Shown here one piece after another: positions 1 to 11,179 of a DNA stretch of 64,000 nucleotides. The notes under the pieces were generated by a model. The model worked only from the letters and a program-made list of their open reading frames with translations. It was not told the DNA's origin and did not search any database. The translations under genes and the position numbers were made by a program. Each line of letters starts with the position of its first letter. Within the stretch, counting starts at the first letter, position 1. Origin of the DNA: Phaseolus vulgaris (Eukaryota > Streptophyta > Magnoliopsida > Fabales > Fabaceae); the NCBI RefSeq assembly GCF_000499845.2, contig NC_023758.2:26075520-26139519 (forward strand), in the 5' to 3' direction.

Positions 1-969
1 AAATATTCTTATACCAAAAAGATAATTTATTCTACTAAAACTTTAATTAATACCAAAAATAATTTATTCAAAAAGATAATTTATACCAAAAATACAATCG
101 TTTTTCACATTTTGAAAATTGATTTTTTTTTAATTAAATGAATTATCTTATTTATTTATTTTTTAGCAAATACAGCGTAGTTGTTTTTAATGCGAACCAA
201 TTCCATCCAACCTCTATCTCCGAGTACACAGAGGGGCCACTTTCCTGGGACTTTCAATGCTTCTATTACCTTTCTCTATCAACTTAGTTTTATGTGAACA
301 TTATCATTATTATTATTTTTCATATTTTCCTAAATTAAACCCATTTTCATTTTTTTACTTTAATGTTTTTATTTTCAAATTAGACACGTTTATTATTTAC
401 ACTGGGGAGTCAATTTGGTGCATAAAGAGAGTTTGGCGTTAACAAAAAGATAAAGTTATTTTACACTAAAAATCAATTATTTTATAATATTTTTAAAAAA
501 TAAATATTATATTATAATAAAATAATAACTTTTTCTAGTTATTAAGTAAATAAAACTAGTGTCAAACAGAAGAAGAGTTGCAAAAGATAGATTGAGAGGA
601 TCAGAACCTCACCAACCTTCTTCAACTAAATGTAATGGATTATCACATTCAAGTTTCAACCACTTCAACTTTTGTTTTGCACCATAACAGACATTTGATG
701 ACACCAAAGTCAAACCGGAAAATTAATGTTAGCTTTCATGCACTTCTTTAAAAGGTTAATTTTAAGTAACATTCTTCGACTGTTCATGATCCTATTTTTA
801 ATAAAAACATGTAACATTTATTAACCTCAATAGTAAAAAATTATATGTAGATATCAAAACAAGTTGAAAAAAAACTAACATGTTGTGTTTCTACTAGTTT
901 AGAAATAGTACACGAACATTCTTAAAGGTTTTTTTATCACAGACTCGATTTGTAAAATGGTCCAAACCA

Positions 970-1000
<31 letters not shown>

Positions 1001-1755
1001 CATATATATATACATATATATATACATATATATACATATATATATACATATATATACATATATATATATACATATATATACATATATATATATATATACT
1101 TGAAAAGTTTACCTAGATATTAGGTTTTTAATAATATTTATTTTATCATATATGCTTATGTATTGTGATGCAAGAGTTAGGTTTAAATTACTTCAAATAT
1201 TAAGTTTGACATATGTTTTGTGGCAAAACAGTAATCAGAAATTACAGCATAAAACAGTCTGAGAAAAAAAAAGAAGAAAAAAAGGTCGTATTCTTGGATA
1301 ATTTGAAAAGTATATATTACATTGTATTGAAAATGATTTTAAAATATCACAATGATACATTTATATATTTGGACCCCTATGAACAACAATATGGTTTTTT
1401 TGGAAACGAGATGTTGGATTCAAATATAAATAAATTTATCTAATTTTACACCGACAATTAAGAATGTCAATTAAATTATTTGATTTTCCACATTTTTCTA
1501 AAATCATATTTATTTTGATGTGAAACAATAACTTATTTTGAATTTGCTTATATATTTAAGTTTTTTTAAGATCAAATCATTTAAAATTTAATTACTTATA
1601 ACTTTTAAGTTTATTAGACAGGAACATCTTTTTCATTGTATATTTGAGTTTGGAATTAAAAAAGCTTGTTTTTTCTTATTACACACAGCAGTTACAAGAG
1701 AAACAGAAGATAAAGATTTGCAGAAAGAGTATATATTGAAAAAATGAATATATAC
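1..1755. other. AT-rich stretch at left edge, no gene recognised
   Basis: Apart from a TA/CA microsatellite at 971-1099, I see no coding signal. I looked on the minus strand for a third exon of the alcohol oxidase whose first two exons lie just to the right, and found nothing like the flavin-binding part of that family. Short open frames here (for example 257-442 and 1213-1443) have low-complexity Phe/Tyr/Lys composition and resemble no family I know. Confidence 0.6.
971..1099. repeat. compound (TA)n/(CATA)n microsatellite
   Basis: About 130 bases of alternating TATATA and CATATA blocks, interrupted only by regular C substitutions. A simple-sequence repeat with no coding content. Confidence 0.95.
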
Positions 1756-2750
1756 CTGAGTGAAGAAGATAAGGAGAGTGAGAAGTTTGATGGTTCTGAA
1801 GAGCTGTCTTAAGTGACGAATGTAACTGAGAGACCATGATCGCATAATCTGTTGCCTTTTCTCCACAGACAAATCAGGATAGCTGTGGATGAAGGGGAAT
1901 TTGGTTGAGACACACCCCATCCCACACAATATTAATGTTCCAAACCACGTTGACAACGCCCACAACACCAACTTCAGTAACCCTGTCATTGGGTGTTTCA
2001 GTTTCTCACATATCATTCCTCCAAACTGTACACAAACCAACACAAACATTTCACTATACATGATAAACTCTTTTCATACTTTCTCCTATCTTTCAAACTC
2101 ACACCCCATCATCAAAACATGTTATATCTGCTGTTGCAATATGATTCAAATAACACGTGACCAAAACATCAATCAATGATTTTACATTAAGCACTCCCAA
2201 TGCAGAAAAACACTGCAACATTATCGTTTTATATTTCAAATGTCATATCATATCATAATAGCAACCAAGATATAAATTCAACTCTGCCTGCATGTTTGAG
2301 GTTATAACTGCAGCTTCAAATTATGCCATAAAAACACATGTATATAAGAGAGAGATAGAGAGATTAGGGCTTTGGGATATGACAAAGAAATTTAAGGAAT
2401 AAACGAAAGAGAAATTGTGAAAGGAGGCGTACAAGTTGTGGTGTGCCTGCCATGGAGGCTGAAATCCGATAGAACCTGTTGACAGATTCATCGGAAGAGT
2501 GAGGAAAGTGGTCGAGGGAAGGTAAGATAGTGTCACAGAGAGCAGAGAGGGATTTCATTTGTCTGGAAGAAAGAGAGTTGGTGGGAGGTAGTTGCTTTTT
2601 GTCTCTCTCTCCAACGCTGAGAAGAAGTCTGTGAGTGTCAATACTTCCAAGCTCTACCACAGTATGATCCTTCTTTCCATCTACTCCTATTCCAAACCTG
2701 AAGCTACCCTTTCCAGAGCTTCCATTTCTTCCTATGGTTCTCTCCTCCAT
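1756..2750 (-). CDS. long-chain alcohol oxidase (FAO family), first two exons only
   Basis: Exon 1 is 2750-2433 (106 codons, phase 0, donor GT at 2432-2431). Exon 2 is 2025-1756 (90 codons, acceptor AG at 2027-2026, donor GT at 1755-1754). The start is the Met 48 bases inside the longest frame, because the family-like part begins there and a TATA-like box lies just upstream. Exon 1 carries the N-terminal motif LCDTILPSLD followed by ESVNRFYRISASMAGTP; exon 2 has ICEKLKHPMTGLLKLVLWAL, then a hydrophobic anchor and RSWSLSYIRHLRQLFRTIKL. These match the N-terminus of membrane flavoproteins that oxidise long-chain fatty alcohols to aldehydes (family knowledge). The family is about 740-750 residues; only 196 are visible, without FAD-binding or GMC-type catalytic domains. 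Exon 2 ends in a normal donor site, so the remainder could be left of base 1 behind an intron longer than 1.75 kb, or the locus could be truncated. Both exons are free of frame breaks, which favours a live or recently lost gene. Confidence 0.75.
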
Positions 2751-2784
2751 TGTTATACTTTCTTTCGTCTCAACCCTTTCCGAT

Positions 2785-2798
2785 TTATATATATAGTG
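2785..2798 (-). promoter_or_regulatory. TATA-like box for the FAO-like gene
   Basis: On the minus strand this reads CTATATATATAAAT, about 35-48 bases upstream of the chosen ATG at 2750. That spacing implies a very short 5' leader. Position and sequence fit a plant TATA box; there is no experimental support. Confidence 0.4.
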
Positions 2799-2829
2799 CC
2801 CCATTTGGCAGATACCCATTACCCTACGT

Positions 2830-3424
2830 TTTTTCTCTTCAAGGAAAAAAAATAAAATGAAATATATAATTAATGAGTATTATTCCCCCACTCAAAAAGG
2901 ACTCAATTAGAGAGAATATTATGAGTATTTGAGAATTTACGTTTATTCAAGTTAAATATAAATATTATATAATCAGTTATTTTATTTTCTTCTGCTCATC
3001 ATCTTATAAGTGTTTTTATTATTAATAATTTTTTTTCTTCTGATAAGTTATAGGAGTCTATCATAATAGAAATTAGTTGGACTTGTTTTGTCATTCTTTA
3101 TTAATCTTCTTTTATTTTTATGCTTCATTTTCTTGACGTGAGAGGTATCTTAAATATTTAAGGCTGACTAAGTATACGACTAAATACCGTAGAAAAATGA
3201 TTAAATAAAAATTAATTTTAAAAACAAAAATTAATTAGTTAATATATTGATTAAATTAGATTACAAAATTTAGTAGTATGTAAAATAATTTCTATTATTA
3301 GTAAAATTTATAAACTAGTTTTTAAATTATTATTTAATTAACTGTCAAGATTTTAACTATTGAGTTAATTGATAATTAAAATTTTAGTAGTTAATTAGAT
3401 ATTAATTAGATGAGAGTTTTCTTC
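2830..3424. other. AT-rich intergenic DNA
   Basis: Very AT-rich. The part from about 3180 on, with AATTAATTTTAAAAAC and repeated TTAATTAGATA-type runs, resembles decayed copies of the CACTA-type MITE seen intact at 5272-5560. No gene seen. Confidence 0.4.
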
Positions 3425-3925
3425 ACCAGGTTGGGTTAAAATTAACATTGATGGAGCTGCTAGGGGATATCATAGTCTTGCTACTTGTGAACGTATTTTT
3501 CGTGGGAGTATGAGGGAATTTATTGAAGTGAGTTTTCTCTGCATTTCTTGAAGTTCAAACCGCTTTGGTTGCTGAGTTTTATGGGATTATACATGCTATG
3601 GAGGAAGCTCAAAAGATGGGGCTTTCCAATGTAGGGCTAGAATGTGATTATGCTTTGGTTTGTGCTACGTTTACTGTTAGGACAAATGTTGTTAGGACAA
3701 ATGTTCCTTGGATGTTTCGTAATCGATGGAATACTTGTCTTAATTACTGTGGGAAAATCAGGTTTAGGGTTATTTTTCGTTAAAGGAATGCATGTGCTGA
3801 TAAGTTGGCTAATTTTGGATTTATCCATAAAGAATCTTTTCATTGGTATAATAGACTATCATTTAGTCTGTTCTTATAATTCTTTATGAATAAGTATAAT
3901 GTACCTATGTATCGTTTTTGTTAAT
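3425..3925 (+). pseudogene. LINE (L1-type) RNase H C-terminal relic
   Basis: The plus strand begins with a typical plant LINE RNase H opening (WVKINIDGAARG, then a degraded C-x-x-IFRG) and runs out of frame to AEFYGIIHAMEEAQKMG and LECDYALV. The last part, FRNRWNTCLNYC followed by RNACADKLANFG and the terminal YRFC-like tail, matches the C-terminus of non-LTR retroelement RNase H domains. Breaks: a frame change near 3545, a TAA at about 3781 just before RNACADKLAN, and a 15-base tandem duplication of GTTAGGACAAATGTT at about 3676-3710. The upstream reverse transcriptase is absent, so this is a 5'-truncated relic, as is common for LINEs. It is not a host RNase H gene. Confidence 0.75.
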
Positions 3926-5271
3926 ATATGGGCTATCGTTTTTGTTATGCGATGACAAATGATTGTTGTTACTTGAGGTGTCAGCATAACTGAGATGTCA
4001 AGTTGCATAGTGATACCTAACATGAAAACTTTTATTTAAAAAAAAAATATTTTAGATAAATAAATTTGTAGTTTCTAAAATAGTATCTAATTTAGTTAAT
4101 TTAGTTAATATGATAATTAATTACTTTTTTATCTTTAAAATTGATTTCTATTTAATGATTTTTTACATTGATATATTATGAAATTATGCTAAATCAAATC
4201 ATTGTTGGTTAATTATATATATATATATATAATATACATACTAGTATCATATTTAATTTCGAAATGATTAAAATAAATAAAAAAATACATTATGAAGGTC
4301 TGAAACTTACTTAATAAGACAGGAATAAGTTTATATCAGGTTTACAATATAATTTAAAACTGATAAAATACTAAATCCCTTTTGTCTTCTTTAATAACCT
4401 ATATCACATCTGATTTTTTTTGTTCTTTTGGTATTTGTTCTCCAATATTTCTTCTCTTCCCTCACACACACAAAAATAATTATACTGCAAATTGATGTAT
4501 GTTCTCTTTCAGATAAGCCAAAGAGGTTTTTTTTTTTAGACATACGACACTATTGGTTATATTTATACAATAATTGAAACAGAGGTAGATTGTGTGGCAC
4601 TAGAAAAATGTTTTCCAAAAAGGGAGCTATTATCATCTATTTGGGTGTAAAATATTATCAGCTCTATCTTCAAACATGAATAAAAACATCTAATTTTATA
4701 CTCTAAGGATTTTAGTTAAACTCATTTAATTTATTGATTACATATACGTATATTTTAAACAATAATATTAAATGACGCTAAATTACTTCAAATTTATTTA
4801 AATATCAGTCCATTAAATATAAATATATTTTTAATATTTGAATTTAAAGAGAATATCAAGTTACTTTGGACCGACGTGTGTTTAAAATGCATTGATATCA
4901 CCTTATGCACGATTTTGTTATGACTGACTTAGGTCAATGCATCAACTTGCGTTTCAGCTGCTTGTGGGGTTTTGTTTTAATAGGTTGGTATCTAACCATT
5001 ATTTATTAAAAGATTTTAAAGATTAATTATTTTATATTTTAAATTAGTATTGTTCCAATTTTAAGTTCGAAATAATATCCTTCGGGTTAATTACCACATT
5101 TGAGGTATTGTCTGCTTTTGAGGTCAATGCTCTATCACGGTTTTGTCCTTATTAAAAGGCGCCTCGGTTGGTTGGAGAAAAATGAAGTATATAAACTGTC
5201 CTTAGCTTCGACTCCTAAGCAATGTGCGACTCTATTAGTTACCGGAACAAGTCTGTCTGCATTAGTCTTTT
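3926..5271. other. intergenic DNA with MITE fragments
   Basis: No gene recognised. About 4040-4175 resembles the right half of the CACTA-type MITE at 5272-5560 (TTTCTAAAATAGTATCTAAT, then ATTGATTTCTATTTAATGAT). A short (AT)n run lies at about 4217-4232. The open frame at 5100-5309 has no family resemblance and runs into the MITE. Confidence 0.4.
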
Positions 5272-5560
5272 CATTACAAGAAAATCATAAAATAGAAACC
5301 AATTTTTAGAGACCAAAATAATTAGTTGCAATATTAACTAAATTATAAATCATTTTAGAAACTAAAAAGAAAATGATTTCTATATTAGTTTATATTATTG
5401 TTAAATAGTTTCTGAATTGGTATCTAATTACCAACAATAGAAACTAATTTAGAAACCAATTTTTTTTTAGTTTCTAAAATAATCTCTAATTTAGTTACTA
5501 TTGTAACTAATTATTTTGGTCTCTAAAAATTGTTTTCTATTTCATGATTTTCTTGTAGTG
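5272..5560. mobile_element. CACTA-type MITE (non-autonomous), 289 bp
   Basis: The left end reads CATTACAAGAAAATCATAAA and the right end, reverse-complemented, reads CACTACAAGAAAATCATGAA. The ends pair as an inverted repeat of roughly 55 bases (GAAACCAATTTTTAGAGACC against its complement). CACTACAAGAAAA is the standard terminus of plant CACTA (En/Spm) elements. There is no coding capacity. The interior carries an inverted copy of AGAAACTAATTTAGAAACCA-type sequence, so the whole element could fold into a long hairpin. The flanking triplets (TTT and TAG) do not match, so a target duplication is not preserved. Confidence 0.7.
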
Positions 5561-6853
5561 TAGAAATAATATTTTTAAATTTAAAATATTAGTAGTTAAA
5601 ATCTTAGTACAATTTTATAAAATTTTATTAATAATAGAAACTATTTTAGATACCAATAATATTTTAATTTATAAAATAGTCTTTAATTTAATTAATATAG
5701 TAAATAATTATTTTAGTCTTTAAAATTAGTTTATATTTAATATTTTTTTAGTGTTTAATTTACTTCTCATAATTTTTTCCATTTCCTATATAATATTTTT
5801 GTTTAGTCTTTCCTTTGTTTTGTTGATTAAATGTTTAAATATAAACAAGAAGATGGAAGATATATAAATGATTTTTTTTTATATTTAGAGGACCAAAATG
5901 AGTATGAAAATGACACTAATAAGAAATAAGAAAAACAAGAAAATACTAATAGAAGGAGAGGACTGGTTTACTAAATGAAAAAATTAGTATATTTAAGAAG
6001 TAAAACTATATTTTAGTGAAATAAAAATATAGTTATATATGGTTATACTTTTACTACATTATTCTATTTATGTGATTCTCAATGTACATTAGTCTGAAAA
6101 GCATAGGAGTGAATGAAATTACTTATGAGTTATAACATCCTCTTTAACTATTTTTTTCTCTGATATATTATTAACTTTGGTAATAGGCGCTGCGAAATTA
6201 ATGAGACTAACATGAAAATTTTACTTAATATTATTATTCAATCGTTATACAATAAAAGTATTAAATAAAAATTAATTTTAAAAATAAAAAGTAATTAATT
6301 ATTTAACTAAATTAAATATTGAAAAAATTATTAGTACTTAAAGTAAAGAAAAACGCGTGTTGTAGTCATACTTAAAGTGAGGAAAAATATAATATTTATT
6401 GGTTTCTATAAAAAAAATTAATTTTAATGATAATAATAATAATAATTATTTTAGCACTAAACCAAAAGCAAATGTATTTATTATGTGCATAAAGACAAGG
6501 TAGCAGAGTCGGAGATTTATTAAAAGCAAAAAACAAAATTAATTACGCCGTTAAGAGTTAAGTAAGATCAATTTCAATTAATGTTTAATTAGTGATATGT
6601 GCAAAGAATTTTAATTAAGCATGGAATTAATAGTCTTTATAATGGATTGATAAATTTAATTAGATTTGTTCCAACCAACTATGATCGGACCTATCAACTC
6701 ACTTATAATAATCACTTAATTGTAAAAATAATATTAAATTAAGGCTTTAAATTAATTTAATTCATTATATATCATATAAAAATGTAAAAAAACTTTAAAA
6801 TTGATAAAAATGTTAAAATATGAAAAATTTGAAGTTTATAATTAGTGTGGCAT
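5561..6853. other. AT-rich intergenic DNA with MITE decay products
   Basis: About 5570-5760 looks like another degraded right half of the neighbouring CACTA-type MITE (GAAACTATTTTAGATACC, then TTTAGTCTTTAAAATTAGTT). About 6240-6330 has the same flavour. No gene seen. Confidence 0.35.
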
Positions 6854-7215
6854 ATTTTTTTTTTTACTTTATGTCTTACATTAAATCTTTAATATTTGTA
6901 CATGAAGTCTTAATTTTTTTATTATGTTTTAATAAATATAAAAAAATTAAAATACATTTCATTATTTAAATAAAATAATTTAAATTAACAAATATGTATA
7001 ATTCACATGATGAATATATAAGTTGTTGAAGATATAAGTTTTTTTTTTTACTTTATGTCTTACATTAAATCTTTAATATTTGTACATGAAGTCTTAATTT
7101 TTTTTATTATGTTTTAATAAATATAAAAAAATTAAAAATACATTTCATTATTTAAATAAAATAATTTAAATTAACAAATATGTATAATTCACCTAATATA
7201 TAAGTTGTTGAAGAT
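6854..7215. repeat. 184-bp direct tandem duplication
   Basis: A block starting with a T-run followed by ACTTTATGTCTTACATTAAA and ending AAGTTGTTGAAGAT occurs twice, offset by 184 bases (ACTTT at 6866 and 7050). The copies are nearly identical; the first has a few extra bases (CATGATGA) near its end. Non-coding and AT-rich. Confidence 0.9.
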
Positions 7216-8690
7216 CTCATATAAAATAAAGATAAATCAGTATAAATAAGTACTAATCATATCTTATAAATCAATTTTGTAAGATTAAGTTAAGTTTAAA
7301 ATTTATAATATTAAAATTATTTAAAATTTATCCTATTAATAATTTGTTGAGCTTATCTGTCACCTATTATCGAGACACTATCAAACTATCTATGCTTAAT
7401 AAAAACAATATCAATTCATAGTATAAATAAATACAAACCTTACATTTCAAACAACTTTTATAAATAGATCTATAATCAATTTCTCATAATAAATCATACT
7501 ATTTTAATTATGGGTAAGGTGAATCACGCCTAGTTTAATAGTTTTAGTGAAAATTTTCATAAGTTAAAAAAAAAAAAACTCTTTCTATTGTAATGCTATT
7601 TCTTGTTGGATGTAAAGTTTCCATTTTCGCATTTGCCATAATATTTTGTTAAGAGAAAAATGATGGTGTAAACATTAAAAGACGAAAATAAGTTAAGTTG
7701 ATGAGCTTTATTTTAAATTATTGCTTAATAGAAAATTTGATTTTAAGGATGAGAGAGAAAGAAGACGTGGTGATGATAGAAACAAAATTGATAAATCTTA
7801 GTAAGAAAATAATGAAAAGAGAAAGAAAATAAAGAAACAAAGCTTTCCAAATAAATGCAACTGATAACTGTAAGTATTTACTCTCTCATCTGCCACCATT
7901 TAATTTGGCTATTCTATTTCGATTACGTTTCTTAAAAACAAATAAAATAATATTGCAAAGTGAATGATTTGAGTATCGTGTGACTTTGCCGAATTATGAT
8001 TGTTATAAAATAATGATAAATTAGTTATGTTATGATATTATATACTGGTCCAGTGAGAGCATGCACGGTTGATATACGCCTAATTCATCAATCTTTTTCA
8101 ATATATATCACTCATTCACTAACTTATTTAAGCTTGCATTCATGCTCCAACCAATAACCGAATTAAGATGAGGTGTCTATTCTATTTATGCACTTCCAAT
8201 TCCTAATTTTCTTTGTATTATATATATATATACTCTCATCAATAGGAATTATAAGACATTGCAATTGGAAGACTTGGTTTATTACAGGTCAAGAATTTAT
8301 TGATGTAAAGAATACGATAACGACAGTATAGTAGAGATTAATTTACTGCATGCCTGCATACCTATTATATATACTGCAAACGTATTATATATATACTACG
8401 TGAATACATATGCTTTCGCACAACTTTCTATCCTTATTTTTTATTTTTATTATTATTATATATATTTATATTTATTTAAATGAAATATAAATTTATGTGT
8501 ATCCATATGTACGAGAGAGACAGAGAACATGACATTCATGTTGAATTTCAAGAGATTTGAGGAAGAAGAGAGAAAAAGTGAGAAAGAGTCAATGAAGAAA
8601 AAAATGTGATAAAATCTCAAAAATTCAAATTAGAAAACAACAACTGTCTGTGAAAATTGAAAAAATAAAGATATATTTTAGAAATATATA
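7216..8690. other. AT-rich intergenic DNA, no gene recognised
   Basis: No coding or RNA gene signal. It ends with ATATA at 8686-8690, the left copy of the target duplication of the LTR element that follows. Confidence 0.5.
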
Positions 8691-9375
8691 TGTACTGGTA
8701 ATGGTCATATGACTGATGACATGTCTCATTCCCTATCACTGGACCGACCGATGTCATGGCCCACATCAACTGGCCGACCAATGTCATGACCCACATCAAT
8801 GGGGCGACCAACAATTACGCTTAAGCAGAGTCAGTGAAGTTAATCCATGATTAGGAGCTAGGTAATGCAACCCTAATCATGGTCCAACTTCCTAATCCGG
8901 TTCAATAAGGAAGGCCCATTCTACTAGTAAGGTCTGTATGACTGATGTCAGGTCTCGGGTCCCATCACTAGGCCGACCGAGACCTCACGACCCACGTCTA
9001 TAAGGCTGACCGATAACATAAGTCCAATTACGCTCAAGCAAGATCAACGAAGCTAATCTATGATTAGGAGCTAGGTAATGCAATCCTAACTCCCTAATCC
9101 GACCCACTAAGGTAATATAAATAACACATTCCAAGAATCAGGGGATGATCATCAGGTACAGTGCTCTAACAACCGAATGTCGAATACCTTTACTGACTTG
9201 AGCGTCAGAGTGCCTTCTGCAGGTACCATCCGAGTCTGCATTATGAGAAGGCCGAGGAATGGAGCGAGCAAAGGAGATGAAGGAGCTTGTGGGGAGAGTA
9301 ACTGATGTTTACATCGACCGACCGACCAATGAGGAGTCTCAATAGTTCTCTGGGTCCCAACCCCGTTCAAGAACA
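8691..9375 (+). repeat. 5' LTR (685 bp)
   Basis: It starts TGTACTGGTAATGG and ends GTTCAAGAACA. It contains an internal duplication: the module with ATCACT-x-GGCCGACCGA, AATTACGCT(T/C)AAGCA and CTATGATTAGGAGCTAGGTA occurs twice, at about 8691-8930 and 8931-9100. A TATA-like ATATAAATA lies at 9113-9121, followed by TGACTTGAGCGTCAGAGTGC at about 9193-9212 as part of R/U5. CGACC/GACCGA words recur throughout. Confidence 0.85.
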
Positions 9376-9376
9376 A

Positions 9377-9396
9377 TTGGCGCTCACCGTGGGGCC
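9377..9396 (+). promoter_or_regulatory. tRNA primer binding site of the LTR element
   Basis: TTGGCGCTCACCGTGGGGCC starts one base after the 5' LTR. It has the TGGCGC opening and position expected of a reverse-transcription primer site, as in Tat/Ogre-like legume elements. I did not assign the tRNA species. Confidence 0.7.
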
Positions 9397-9542
9397 AAGA
9401 GAATTATTGTGAAGGAGAGATTAGATGGTATCAACCCGAAGCATGGCAAGAACGGGTTGACCGACATCATGGTCCCATCAATGGGCCGACTGACATTCAC
9501 ACTGGAGATGGATGATGAATCTTGTCGACTGACACCTTGAAG

Positions 9543-9881
9543 ACTTGGTTTGGTCTGGATGAAGCCTTAACATGCATACCTTGCCGATACCACAACAACT
9601 TGGTTCGCTTTAGATGAAGCCTTAACATGCATACCCTACCGATACCACCAAGACTTGGTTCGGTCTGGATGAAGCCTTAGTAGGCATACCCTGTCGATAC
9701 CACAACAACTTGGTTCGGTCTGGATGAAGCCTTAACATGCATACCCTGGCGATACCATAACAACTTGGTTCGGTCAAAGATGGAGCCTTAACCGGCATAC
9801 CCTATTGACACCTTGAAGACTTGGTTCGGTCAAGGAAGTAGCCTTAACTGACATACCCTACTGACACCCTAGAGACTTGGT
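9543..9881 (+). repeat. 55-56 bp tandem array, about six copies
   Basis: ACTTGGTTCGGTCTGGATGA followed by AGCCTTAACATGCATACCCT and a GATACCACAACA spacer repeats with starts at 9543, 9598, 9653, 9708, 9763, 9819 and 9875. The first four steps are exactly 55 and the last two 56. A degenerate partial copy precedes it. It lies in the non-coding interior of the LTR element; such arrays are typical of Tat/Ogre-like 3' regions. There are no unique spacers, so it is not a CRISPR array. Confidence 0.9.
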
Positions 9882-10023
9882 CCAAGTAAACGCATCAAAA
9901 CTTATCGATTATCTCGGTCGGTGGAGGCCACACCCCGGCCTCAGGATAAAAAGAAAGGGTCAAATCCCGATTGAAGGGAACAAAACTAAAAACTAGACCT
10001 CCGTGTCAAATCTCGGGAGCCCG

Positions 10024-11116
10024 TGTTAGAATATATGGCACTTAAATGAGGTAGGGGGTTGAATTGTTTAAGAGGGGTTTTTGAAAACTTTTTTAGGTTT
10101 AATGAAATTCTTTGCTTAAATCCAGAACAGGAATCAAGTTAGCCAAGAACTCAAGCAGTTATACAACAATACACAAAAAAACAATCGGTTGTTTCTTCGA
10201 AACAATCGGTTGTTTATATCAGTTAAGCTTAAAACATAATTTAAATGAGTTCAGGGTAAGAGAGAATCACACAAACAACTTATACTGCTTCACTCTTAAA
10301 CCATGAGCTACATCCAGTCCCCAGAATACCACTGGGTAATCCACTAAGCAATCAAACCAGATTACAAAACACAAACCACCAAAGTAGTGACCTTGAACCC
10401 TTCAAGAAACACACTACCTTTGGCAAACCACACCAAGAATATTGATCTTGAACACCACACGAACACACAATACTCCTTGGCAACACAACACCATAAATAT
10501 AGTAGGTTTTGAAAGGATTACACCTGATCACAGTACAATCTGAATTGAATACAATTGCAATCCTATTCCACTCTCTCTTGAAAATCCAAACTTGATGTGA
10601 ATCTTGAAATCTTAAAATCAAATCTTTCAAACTGAATTTCTCAAAACTGTTTCTTACATTTTTGAAAACATAAACAAACCATTTATATTTTCCAAAGATT
10701 GGTCAAAGCAATTAATGAAGGAGCGTATTTAGTTAGAAAACATTTAAAACAGATTCACCATTCAAAACTGAATTTTGTTAGGATTTTCAAAGAAACAATC
10801 GGTTGAAACCACGAAACAAACGATTGTTTTGGCTTGACAGTTAAGTCAACCAAACCAAAACAATTTTCAACCTTTTTCAAAACTCCTAAGAGCAAAACAA
10901 GCGTTTGATTCGACAAAACAATAGGTTGTTTTTCACTTAGTTGGAAAAACACATGATTTCAAAAAGGTTTTAAATCGCATCAGTTTTAGATTCAACAAAG
11001 GAGTGGATCACATTCTATTCTACCCAAATCCCACCCAAACGTAGCAGCAACACCAGCCTTTCATCAAACACCTTGAATTTGGATTCTTCAAAGCACATGA
11101 TCACTATTGATCAACA
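10024..11116 (-). mobile_element. solo LTR of a SIRE-like Copia element, nested, perfect TSD
   Basis: A 1093-bp block starts TGTTAGAATATATGGCAC and ends TTGATCAACA. It is bounded by a perfect GCCCG duplication at 10019-10023 and 11117-11121, and lies inside the interior of the Ty3-like element. Its left end, a GGCAC then G-run then TTGAATTG layout, mirrors the reverse complement of the 3' end of the SIRE-like LTR at 38120-38177, so it lies in minus orientation. The dyad AAACAATCGGTTGTTT and variants recur (about 10171, 10199, 10793, 10822 and 10917). No coding sequence remains, which fits LTR-LTR recombination after insertion. Confidence 0.8.
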
Positions 11117-11179
11117 GCCCGACCGTCACATTCCTCTCAAAGACTCTTCGGATTAATCATCCTCGAGCCTAGGGGGCAG

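Noticed and set aside
1889..2179. Plus-strand 96-codon open frame
   Set aside because: It is antisense to the second FAO exon, which matches a known family in the other direction.
3565..3889. Overlapping frames that might be a host RNase H gene
   Set aside because: Match the C-terminal RNase H of LINEs, with a premature stop and frame breaks; no start or upstream domains.
9543..9881. Regular 55-bp repeats as a possible CRISPR array
   Set aside because: Units are contiguous and similar throughout, with no unique spacers; plant LTR element interior.
10352..10952. Minus-strand open frames in the solo LTR
   Set aside because: LTRs are not coding; the frames have no domain and are explained by the LTR structure.
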